A DNA stretch of 64,000 nucleotides from NCBI RefSeq assembly GCF_014324365.1, contig NZ_QEIG01000018.1, positions 62,001 through 126,000 of the forward strand, given 5' to 3'. A model generated the notes under the pieces. It was not told the origin of the DNA and made no database searches. It saw only the letters and a list, made by a program, of their open reading frames with translations. Each line of letters begins with the position of its first letter. Within the stretch, counting starts at the first letter, position 1. Source of the stretch: Algoriphagus sp. AK58 (GTDB lineage: Bacteria; Bacteroidota; Bacteroidia; Cytophagales; Cyclobacteriaceae). The translations under genes were made by a program, and so were the position numbers. Below are positions 33,982 to 43,100 of the stretch, piece after piece.

Positions 33982-34863
33982 TCAGGAAGCCCCTGATTTG
34001 GATTTGATTTTGCTAAAAATAAGAATCGGAATGAGAATCACTATCCCGACCCCTAGGCCAATTAGAAAATCTTTGATTATTTCTGGCCAAGTCGGAAGCA
34101 AATGATGGAAAAAGTCAATGTTATGAGAAAAAATCCCCCCTGCAACCAAAAGCAACGCGATCGTTCCAACAAATGAAATAATGCGAATCAAAACCGGCAA
34201 AGCTTTTACCAAAAGTCGTCCAATCTTATCAGAAATGGTATTATCCTCCGGGTTGAGTGCAATCAGTTTGTAGCCAAACTCATCCATTCTGACAATCAAT
34301 GCCACCAATCCATATACACCCACCGTAGCAAGCAAGGCAATAAGCGATACAACCAGAATCTGTGTGGAAAGCGGCTTATCCACTACTGTGCTCATGGCAA
34401 TAATGACAATCTCAACCGAAAGGATAAAATCGGTAGTAATGGCGGATTGAATTTTCTTTTTTTCATGAGCCACTACCTGATAAGGAGTGATTTCTTCTTC
34501 AAGATTGATTTTTTCATGGGAAGGGGCGTGAGGGATGATCCATTCTAAAATCTTTTCAGCACCTTCATAGGCCAGATATAATCCTCCGAGTACCAAAATA
34601 ACCGTCACCACCACAGGTGCAAAAGCACTGAGCAAAAATGCAACGGGCAAAATAATCAGCTTATTGACAAAAGACCCTTTGGAAATCGCCCAAAGCACAG
34701 GCAGTTCCCGGTCAGGAACAAAGCCAGAAGCTTTTTCAGCATTCACAGCCAGGTCATCTCCCAAAATACCTGAGGTTTTTTTTGCAGCTACCTTGGTCAT
34801 GGTAGCCACGTCGTCCATGACAGAGGCAATATCATCTAGAAGAGCAAATAGTCCGGAAGCCAT
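33982..34863 (-). CDS. DUF808 (YedI-like) inner-membrane protein
   Basis: 293 aa. Opening MASGLFALLDDIASVMDDVA and the segment AAKKTSGILGDDLAVNAEKA are diagnostic for DUF808. Five to six membrane helices follow (LIILPVAFLLSAFAPVVVTV, ILVVSLIALLATVGVYGLVA, IISFVGTIALLLVAGGIFSH). The function is unknown, and E. coli YedI is the reference member. It is 15 bases upstream of the ThuA gene on the same strand, though no functional link is known. Confidence 0.92.
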   Translation of the reverse strand: MASGLFALLDDIASVMDDVATMTKVAAKKTSGILGDDLAVNAEKASGFVPDRELPVLWAISKGSFVNKLIILPVAFLLSAFAPVVVTVILVLGGLYLAYEGAEKILEWIIPHAPSHEKINLEEEITPYQVVAHEKKKIQSAITTDFILSVEIVIIAMSTVVDKPLSTQILVVSLIALLATVGVYGLVALIVRMDEFGYKLIALNPEDNTISDKIGRLLVKALPVLIRIISFVGTIALLLVAGGIFSHNIDFFHHLLPTWPEIIKDFLIGLGVGIVILIPILIFSKIKSKSGAS

Positions 34864-35067
34864 TTTTGGGTTAAATACGATTTAAGAATTACGACATTTT
34901 TTTCCCATCACCCAAACCTCTTTCTCTTCAATAGTACCATTTGGAAGCAAAGGTTAGTGAGGGGCTACGAAACTAAAAAGAAGTTGGGCTTTTCAACAAT
35001 TATAGAAGTGAATAAATCCGAAGAATCATTACTTCATCCACTACGACTATTTCCCTATTGAAAACTT

Positions 35068-35952
35068 TTAGTTTCTACATTCTTTTGGATCAAAAATCAA
35101 AGGAAAGAATTTACCTCCCATTTTCTCCCCTTTAGGTATTACCGGAACTCCCGCAAGCAAAGGTTCGTCGGTATTGGAAATGGTCCCATCTGCAAAAACA
35201 TTGAGCACAAAAGCCTTTCTTGATCGTGGAGAATAATTGGCATAGCTTCCGTGAACCAGTAGAGGATGATGGAATGCCGCATGTCCTGCTTTTAATGGGA
35301 TAGCGACAGGTTTGAAGTGGGCTTTTTGTTCTTCACTGAGCATGGCCATCAAGCCATCCATGGCCCCGGCCAAAGCAGGCTTTTCGAGTAAACCCCAACG
35401 GTGCGATCCCGGTACGTACTGCAGGCAGCCATTTTCTTCGGTAGCATCATCCAATCCACACCAACAGGTCAAATGCTGCATCTCCACCGTACGGGTCCAA
35501 TAGCTATAATCCTGATGCCAAGCCACCACTCCTCCATGATGCGCCGGCTTACAGAAAAGCTGATCATGCCAGAAACGAACCGGACGGTCTCCCAAAAGCT
35601 GACTGGCAACCATCCGAAAGGCAGGATTCCAGATCACGTCGTGAAATGCCTCCGCAATCCGCCAATGACCCAATGAATGGAAAAGAACGGTGTTTGGATC
35701 GGCCGATTCATTACTGTGAAATTCATGAAAAAGGTGATGCAAAGGATGCTTGGGATCCATCACTTCGTCCAATGCTTTTTTGAGCACTTCAATTTGCTTC
35801 TCGTCCAATAACTTGATATCAGCCAAGTATCCATTTTCGTGAAAAAACTCTACCTGCTCTTTGCTGATCCGGTATTGATCCCAATCCGAGGCAGTTTTGG
35901 GTTGAACAAAAAGATCCGTAATCGGATGATGAAAATCGGCCAGGTCTTTCAT
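35068..35952 (-). CDS. Phytanoyl-CoA dioxygenase (PhyH) family protein
   Basis: 294 aa. Fe(II)/2-oxoglutarate oxygenase with the HxD pair in AWHQDYSYWTRT, the distal iron His in HHPLLVHGSYANYSPRSRKA, and the following Arg pair that binds 2-oxoglutarate (SPRSRKAF). The N-terminal EQVEFFHENGYLADIKLL is typical of the family. Cytoplasmic hydroxylase. Environmental members act on many small molecules and the substrate is unknown. Divergent from the Gfo/Idh gene 184 bases away. Confidence 0.9.
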   Translation of the reverse strand: MKDLADFHHPITDLFVQPKTASDWDQYRISKEQVEFFHENGYLADIKLLDEKQIEVLKKALDEVMDPKHPLHHLFHEFHSNESADPNTVLFHSLGHWRIAEAFHDVIWNPAFRMVASQLLGDRPVRFWHDQLFCKPAHHGGVVAWHQDYSYWTRTVEMQHLTCWCGLDDATEENGCLQYVPGSHRWGLLEKPALAGAMDGLMAMLSEEQKAHFKPVAIPLKAGHAAFHHPLLVHGSYANYSPRSRKAFVLNVFADGTISNTDEPLLAGVPVIPKGEKMGGKFFPLIFDPKECRN

Positions 35953-36136
35953 AGGTAAGGGTAGATTTAGCTAGGAAAAGATAGACAAATTTGAAATGGA
36001 AGGCGACCCCTTTGGGAAATTTCTATTCCGAAATGGTTTCCGTTGATTTTCTCCCTATTTACCAAAATTCTCAGAGGTGTTCGGTAGATTAGGTGAGTAA
36101 AAATTCTGATGTCCTTACCCCAAAATCACCAAAAAC

Positions 36137-37561
36137 ATGTCCACCAATAGAAGAGACTTTCTGAAAACCGGAGCCACTGCCGCTTTGGGACTTTCGGGCT
36201 TCACCTTGATTTCTCCTGCTGTCCTTGGAAAATCCATGGGCTACGTTGCACCATCTGATAAAGTGAATCTAGCCTGCATCGGTATAGGCAACCGTGGAAA
36301 TGAAATCATCAAAGCCCTAGATAAAACCGGCCTGTGTAACATTGTCGCCCTTTGTGATGTGGATATGGGCGGACAGCAGACTTTGGAAGTAATGAATATG
36401 TTTCCCAAGGCGAAAAAATATCAGGACTTCCGAAAGATGTTTGATGAAATCGGCGGTGAATTTGACGCAGTGAGTATTGCAACCCCTGATTTCTCCCATT
36501 TCCCTGCGACCATGATGGCCTTGGCTGAAGGAAAACATGTGTACGTGGAAAAACCCATGGCCCGCACATTTCAGGAAGTAGACCTGATGATGGCTGCCGC
36601 AAAAAAATACCCCAAACTGGCCACCCAAATGGGGAATCAGGGCCACTCTGAAGGAAACTATTTCCAATTCAAAACCTGGAAAGAAGCCGGAATCATCAAA
36701 GATGTCACAGCCATCACCGCGCATATGAACAGCCGTCGCCGCTGGCATGGATGGGATCCCAATATTTCCAAATTTCCGACCCCAGAGCCTGTTCCCTCCA
36801 CTATGGATTGGGATGTTTGGTTAAGCCAAGCCCAGCCTCACGGCTATCACAAAGATTTTCACAACGGGCAATGGCGCTGCTGGTACGATTTCGGTATGGG
36901 CGCTTTAGGCGATTGGGGAGCACATATCATTGACACGGCACATGAATTTCTGGACTTAGGATTGCCTTATGAAATCAATCCCGTCAAGCTCAGCGGACAC
37001 AACATGTTTTTCTTCCCCATGTCCACTACTCTGGAATTCAAATTCCCGGCACGGGGTGCTATGCCTCCACTGACCATCACATGGTATGATGGCTTGGACA
37101 ATATCCCGGCTGTTCCGGATGGATATGGAGTCTCCGAACTCGATCCAAACATCCCGCCTCCAAGCAATGGTCAGATTCAACCTGCCAAGTTGAATCCCGG
37201 AAAAATCATTTACAGTAAAGAGCTCACCTTTAAGGGAGGTTCGCACGGAAGCACACTTTCCATCATTCCGGCGGAAAAAGCCAAAGAATGGGAATCCAAG
37301 CTTCCGGAAGTACCTCAGAGTCCTTCCAATCACTTTGCCAACTTCCTGAAGGCCTGCAAAGGAGAAGAAAAAACCAGATCTCCATTTGAAATAGCCGGCC
37401 CACTGAGTCAGGTATTCTGCTTAGGTGTCATGGCTCAGCAGATGGGAGTGAAGTTGGAATTTGACAGGGAAACGCGTCAGATCACCAATAATCCTCTTGC
37501 CAATCAGGTTTTGGCTGGTATGCCACCGAGAAAGGGATGGGAGGAGTTTTATCGAGTCTAG
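36137..37561 (+). CDS. Tat-exported Gfo/Idh/MocA family oxidoreductase
   Basis: 474 aa. Twin-arginine signal NRRDFLKTGATAALGLSGF, Rossmann motif CIGIGNRGNE, active-site strand VYVEKPMARTF, and the C-terminal domain with WYDFGMGALGDWGAHIIDTA. It is a distant paralogue of the gene at 21554 (same order of motifs, Tat signal and length). Expected to act in the periplasm on a sugar or glycoside with tightly bound NAD(P). Followed by a weak hairpin terminator. Confidence 0.9.
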   Translation: MSTNRRDFLKTGATAALGLSGFTLISPAVLGKSMGYVAPSDKVNLACIGIGNRGNEIIKALDKTGLCNIVALCDVDMGGQQTLEVMNMFPKAKKYQDFRKMFDEIGGEFDAVSIATPDFSHFPATMMALAEGKHVYVEKPMARTFQEVDLMMAAAKKYPKLATQMGNQGHSEGNYFQFKTWKEAGIIKDVTAITAHMNSRRRWHGWDPNISKFPTPEPVPSTMDWDVWLSQAQPHGYHKDFHNGQWRCWYDFGMGALGDWGAHIIDTAHEFLDLGLPYEINPVKLSGHNMFFFPMSTTLEFKFPARGAMPPLTITWYDGLDNIPAVPDGYGVSELDPNIPPPSNGQIQPAKLNPGKIIYSKELTFKGGSHGSTLSIIPAEKAKEWESKLPEVPQSPSNHFANFLKACKGEEKTRSPFEIAGPLSQVFCLGVMAQQMGVKLEFDRETRQITNNPLANQVLAGMPPRKGWEEFYRV

Positions 37562-37647
37562 AAGCAAGACTGGAGATGCAAGAAACCAGTTTTGAGTAGT
37601 AAGTAGCTGGACGGAAGTATCAAGACTTAGATACACAACTAACTAAG

Positions 37648-37674
37648 ACCGCTGGAGTAATCTGGCGGTTTTTT
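37648..37674 (+). terminator. Probable terminator after the Gfo/Idh gene
   Basis: Stem ACCGC (37648-37652) and GCGGT (37665-37669) with a 12-base loop, then six Ts. The stem is short. Confidence 0.5.
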
Positions 37675-37775
37675 GATTTTAAGGTAAAAATCTGGTCTTG
37701 CTCAAAGGCCTTTTGAAATAAAAAAGAAACTAGAGGAGAATAAGGTACGATCAAAAATTTTCCAATCCACGAACT

Positions 37776-39008
37776 TCACTTCTCCAATCGCTCCAACCTT
37801 TCCAACAAAGGAGGATGCGAATAATTCACAAAAACATACCAAGGGTGAGGATTGATATTGCTGAGGGTTTTAACGGAAAGGGTTTTTAAAGCTTCAGCCA
37901 AAGGCTTGCCTTCAAAGGTTTGTTTTGCAAAGGCATCTGCCTCAAACTCATTCTTGCGGCTTAACCAGTTCATCCCAATTCCCAAAATCATGGATATGGG
38001 AGCAAACAGCATCGTAAAGCCGATGATATTCAACTCCGCTGACCAAGCCTTCCCTCCGAGAGCAAAACTCATATTCTCAGAAAAAATAAACTGAGCGAGC
38101 AAAAAAAGCATCAAGCCCACCTGAAGTACGGCTGCCAGCATACCCCAAACAATGTGTTTTTTCTTATAATGTCCTATTTCATGAGCCAGCACAGCCACCA
38201 ATTCATCTGGGGGATGTTGTTCCAGCAAAGTATCATAGAGCACCACCTTTTTCCTTCTGCCAAATCCTGAGAAAAAAGCGTTTGCCTTGGAGGATCTTTT
38301 GCTGCCATCCATGACAAAAATATTGTCCAAAGGAAACTTTACTGATTTTGCATAATGCATGATTTTATGCTTCAATTCTCCATCAGCAAGCGGAGTGAGT
38401 TTGTTGAATAGAGGAAGAATCCATGCGGTGTAAAACAAATTCACCAGAACCATAAAGACTATCGCGACCAGCCAAAACTGCCACCAAAAATCTTTCCCCA
38501 TCTGGTGGATAAGCCAAAGAAAAACCAAAAGCAGACCACCACCTACGAGTATGGATAGCAGATACCCTTTAATCTTGTCTGAGAAAAAAGTTTTTACCGT
38601 CGTCTTATTGAATCCATATTTCTCCTCAATCACAAAGGTGGCATAGTAGTCGAAGGGAAGGCTAAGAATATCAGACCCCACGAAAACAATCCCAAAAAAG
38701 ACCAAAGACTTAAGCAGAGGCTGAAACCCAAATTCCCCAACCCAGGTATCAATAGCTCCAAACCAACCTTGGGTGATAAAAAGCAGGGTTATCAAAAAGG
38801 AGAATGTTCCGGCGATGAATTTGAAAAGGAAATTTTCCCGTTGATAGGCCTTAGATTCTTGGAGTTTGGAATAACTAAGGTACTCCGATAAGGTATCCGG
38901 AACCCTGGGAATGGGATTTTTGACATTGAGGTAGCCCAGCGTTTTTCTCACCAAATATCCAAAAACCAACACCCCGACCAGCAGGTATTTCAAACTCTCA
39001 ACACTCAT
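37776..39008 (-). CDS. M48 family (Ste24/CAAX-protease-like) membrane metallopeptidase
   Basis: 410 aa. Multiple membrane helices and the zinc motif HEIGH in VLAHEIGHYKKKH, with the third ligand in NEFEADAFAKQ. The architecture matches Ste24 rather than the shorter HtpX: N-terminal helices, the FVIEEKYGFNKTT loop and the NAFFSGFGRRKKVVLYDTLL segment. In bacteria it probably degrades or processes membrane proteins. Nine bases downstream of the PorP/SprF gene on the same strand. Confidence 0.93.
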   Translation of the reverse strand: MSVESLKYLLVGVLVFGYLVRKTLGYLNVKNPIPRVPDTLSEYLSYSKLQESKAYQRENFLFKFIAGTFSFLITLLFITQGWFGAIDTWVGEFGFQPLLKSLVFFGIVFVGSDILSLPFDYYATFVIEEKYGFNKTTVKTFFSDKIKGYLLSILVGGGLLLVFLWLIHQMGKDFWWQFWLVAIVFMVLVNLFYTAWILPLFNKLTPLADGELKHKIMHYAKSVKFPLDNIFVMDGSKRSSKANAFFSGFGRRKKVVLYDTLLEQHPPDELVAVLAHEIGHYKKKHIVWGMLAAVLQVGLMLFLLAQFIFSENMSFALGGKAWSAELNIIGFTMLFAPISMILGIGMNWLSRKNEFEADAFAKQTFEGKPLAEALKTLSVKTLSNINPHPWYVFVNYSHPPLLERLERLEK

Positions 39009-39017
39009 ACTTGGAAA

Positions 39018-40064
39018 TCAGAATTTAGGACAAGGCAGGATGGTGTCCCTTCGAGAAGGTTTTCCCTGATAGCTATTTGGTAGCGTCCAAGAAAGGCTAA
39101 GCTCATGCGCTCCACCGGATTGTATTCCCAATTGTGAGACAGTATAATCAAAGCTATAACCGATATTGAGTCCACTGAGCAGGTTTAACCCAACCATCAT
39201 GACGATCGCATCTCGGTTACTTTGACTTTCGACGGGTTTAAAGGGTAGTCCTCGATACCAAAGTCCAAATACGATGGGCTCCACATAGAAATAAGCACCC
39301 AAATCCAATTGTTCAAAAGGACCTTGGCGTTTGTAATTAATGGTAGGAGTAAAATATCGCTGTTTTCTCAGGTGGGTGAAATCACCCCGCATGCTTCCCT
39401 CACCAAGAGAAATTCGATATCCCGCATGAAAGGAAAGCTTCATGGGCAAAGGACTCACCCCATCAATAAAAGATTGATTTGGCTCATTGACATGATGGGC
39501 AGAAATTCCAGCCCAAGCATTCTCTGTAAAAAATAACCCTCCGACTGAGAGAGAAAGCATATTGACCGGATCGCCTAGCCCAGGGATATCGGAACCTGGA
39601 AGTAGTGGACCAAATGGATCTGTTGGATTAATCTGATTTGCAAAAACCAGGTTTTCATAAAATCCTATTTCCCTTCTGATGTAGGAAGCTTGAAATCCCG
39701 GTCTGAAATACACGTTGTCAGCCAATTTCAACTCATAGGAATAAAGCGCAGATATAGAAGTAGACCTCAATTTAGCCGCACCTTCCGTATCCTGCATGAC
39801 ATGGATACCAATACCGCTATTGTAGTCCGGAAGATAGGTATCATAATAGGCAGAAAATGTCGTAAACTGAGCATCGATGGATGGCCACTGATTTCTGTAA
39901 TTAAAACCTACTCTTCCGGTCAGCTCTCCACCAGCCATAGCGGGATTTAGATAAAGAGGAGCGGCATAATACTGACTATATTGCGGATCTTGGGAAAATC
40001 CACTAGTCACTGAGGTAAACCACAGCGCCGCAAAAAAAACCAAAACCAGTAGAGACCGTAACAA
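39018..40064 (-). CDS. PorP/SprF family type IX secretion membrane protein
   Basis: 348 aa. The start is a TTG (minus strand 40062-40064). No ATG lies between it and the upstream in-frame stop, and it is needed for the signal peptide ending at SGFSQ. Signature DPQYSQYYAAPLYLNPAMAGG, then GRVGFNYRNQWPSIDAQFTT, and an outer-membrane barrel to the end (SLGISGLNIGYSFDYTVSQL-like strands). PorP/SprF proteins anchor or secrete substrates with type B C-terminal signals. The divergent neighbour starting 82 bases away is such a substrate, so a dedicated pair is likely. Confidence 0.92.
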   Translation of the reverse strand: MLRSLLVLVFFAALWFTSVTSGFSQDPQYSQYYAAPLYLNPAMAGGELTGRVGFNYRNQWPSIDAQFTTFSAYYDTYLPDYNSGIGIHVMQDTEGAAKLRSTSISALYSYELKLADNVYFRPGFQASYIRREIGFYENLVFANQINPTDPFGPLLPGSDIPGLGDPVNMLSLSVGGLFFTENAWAGISAHHVNEPNQSFIDGVSPLPMKLSFHAGYRISLGEGSMRGDFTHLRKQRYFTPTINYKRQGPFEQLDLGAYFYVEPIVFGLWYRGLPFKPVESQSNRDAIVMMVGLNLLSGLNIGYSFDYTVSQLGIQSGGAHELSLSWTLPNSYQGKPSRRDTILPCPKF

Positions 40065-40146
40065 GGATTTGTTCGTTTATTTGAATATTCAGTCAGCTTC
40101 TAAACGAATCGCCTTCCACGTTGTTTTAAGAAGCAGTTCGAAAAAT

Positions 40147-43100
40147 ATGAAAAGCAGCCCGAATTACATAAGGTTCAATTTAATTTTTGCCAGCTTCCTT
40201 TTCCTTATTGTATTTGGAATGAGCACTTTTTCATTGGCTCAAGGCTTCAACGATAACGAATGGATCTTTGGAAATTGTGGCACAGGAGATAACAGTTACC
40301 TGTCGTTTGGCAAAGGAAGTACTGCAAATGTTCAAACTTTACCTGGATCCGTTATCATAGGAAAAAACAACAATGCCATTGCGATTGACCCAATTACCGG
40401 ACAGCCTCTATTCTACACCAATGGAGAGCTGGTTTATGATTTTAGTGGCAGTCCGATAGAAGGTAGTGCTCCCGGATTAAATGGAAATTTCGATGGCAGA
40501 CAAACCGTAGCTACAGGTTTCTTAGAATATAACCCAAATGGAAATAAACTTTTCTATATTTTCTATCTCACTCCCGGTGGGCAATTAAACTATGCGGTAG
40601 TAGACATGAATGCTCCAGGTCAAGCCGCAGGCAATGAACGACCTCTAGGAGAAATTACATCCAAAAACCAGTCGATAGGACCAGGACAAGGCGCTCTTTT
40701 GGTAGTAAAAACCCCGTCCTCCCCCTCTTTTTTGATCAGCTTTGCGGGAGGAAATTTGATTTCAAGAAGATTTGGAACCTCAGAAGGAGACTTCACCACA
40801 ACTGATACCCAAGGAATACCTTTTACTCCCAAAGGTATTGTATTCGATGAAGCAAACGGAAGATTAATACTCATTCCTGAAAACCCCGGGGATGACCTGC
40901 TTGTCGTATCATTCGATACTGCTTCAGGCAATTTTGGCAGTCCAGAACCCATCGAAAATTCCGGTGGAACTGAAGCCCTCCAAGGAGCAGAATTTTCACC
41001 GGATAGTGAATTCATTTATTTCTCCCGAGGTAATCAGCTTTTTCGGGTACCCACCAACAATCTCGGCGCAACACCAGAAGAAATCCCACTTACGGCTGGA
41101 TTACATCAGGTGTATGATGTCAAAGCAGGTCCGGATGGCCAATTGTATTACATTTATGAAGAAGTACCAGGGGGTCCTCAGTTGATTGGAAGAGTTACCA
41201 ACCCCAATGAACCGGACCTCAATCTTGTGGTGGTGGAAGAAGACCCTTTCAATGGAACTGATTTTTGCGGAACCATATTCCCTGTCTTTGCTCCCAATGC
41301 GGATATCGAGCCCACCGTGGATTTTACTTGGGATCCCGAAGAACCCTGCTCCAATAATCCGGTCCAACTGACCAGTGAAATTACTCCTCAAAACTACAGG
41401 CCAGTATCATTCAATTGGGAGTTCAATCCTCCATTGACCGATTCAGATGGGAATCCGTTGCCTGCTGACTATAAGCAAGAGCACTTCCTGGTACCACAGG
41501 ATGCCGCTCAGGGGACCAGCATTTCGGTCAAATTGACTGTAGAATTTGCAGATGGAACAAAAAAAGAGGTAACCAAAGACATCCCTCTAAAAGAAAACAA
41601 CTTGGAGGCAAATTTCAACCCTTCTGATACTACCATTTGTGAATCCTGCATCGATATAGAAGGCTTTTTGCAGGCTCAAGCAGCGGGAAGTGATGGAGAA
41701 GCGCCTCCAACTGGAGGAGGAAGTAACTATGAGTATTTTTGGTCAAATAAACGGGATAGAGGCTGGATTGGAAAAGAACCAAATGAAGTCTGCCGCCCTG
41801 GTTTGTATTGGGTTTTGGTTCGTGAACCCGGTTCCTCCTGTTATGCCTATGCAGAGGTACGGGTAAAAATGTGGGACGTCCCTGACCAGACGAATAACAT
41901 TTGGTACTTTGGTGATGGAGCCGGATTGGATTTTAATCCCGACCCTGACGATGAGAATGCACCGGTTCCAAGGCCGATCGAACAAAGGCATCCCCAAAAT
42001 ATCCCTGCAGGAACTACCACCATTTCCGATCAAGCCGGTCAAGTTCTGTTTTTCACAGATGGACAATCCGTTTGGGATTTGAATGGGGACCTGATGCAAA
42101 ACGGTGAGGATATCGGTGGCGACAACACAGCCAGCCAATCCGTCATTGCGGTTGGAGTGCCGACTCAGCCTACATTATTTTATTTATTCACCACTCAGGC
42201 GTCTGCCAATGGATCAAACACGGTGAGCTATTCTTTGGTAGACATCAAATCTGAAAATTTGACCGGAGTGGGAAATGTGGTCACCAAAAATAATTTCCTT
42301 TTCAGTCCATCTACTGAACAGAGTGCAGCCCTAACCTCTGGAGATACCACTTGGGTGATGTTTCACGAATTGGGCAATAATTCCTTCAGGGCCTATCCTG
42401 TCTCCGTCAATGGCATTGGTCAGCCTGTGATCAGTTCGGTAGGCAGCAATCATGGGTTTAATTCCGGGGTAGGAGCCATGAAATTCAGCCCAGACGGAAC
42501 CAAGTTGGCCGTAACCATTTCTGAAGGAGGATGTAATCGTGCAGAAATCTTTGAATTTGATCAGCGTACCGGAAAATTGACTGAATATGCCCGTCTAAAT
42601 CTTGGATGCAATGGAAACGTGTATGGACTGGAGTTTTCTCAAGATTCCGACCGGATTTTAGTCTCCTACCGAAATGGAGGTCCGGGCATCGAGGAGTTCA
42701 TTATCAAGGCAGTGGATAATGACGACCCCAATGCTTCCGCCTGTCCTGCTTGCTTTGCAGGAGCCAGCACCAGAGCTCAGCGTGAGGCCTGTATCTTATC
42801 CACTAAAAAACAGGTGGGAGGCACAGCCGGGCTAAATCTGGGAGCACTACAGATTGCCTCAGATGGACAAATCTATGTGGCTGTAGTAGGCGACAATCGA
42901 ATCGGACAAATCCAAGTCGGTACTGGTTGTACAGCAAGCAGTACATTCAACCAAGATGCAGTTGAACCCATGCCTGGTACCGCGAATCTGGGACTTCCTT
43001 CTTTTGTTCAAAATTCAGGCAGTTCCATCCCAGAACCGTCCTTATCCATTCCTACAAGACTTTGTCTCGACCCTGTACTTGGCGCAGGAGCCCTTTTGGA

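Noticed and set aside
40069..40146. Upstream TTG extension of the first T9SS giant
   Set aside because: It precedes a good signal peptide by 26 residues with no export features; the ATG at 40147 fits better.
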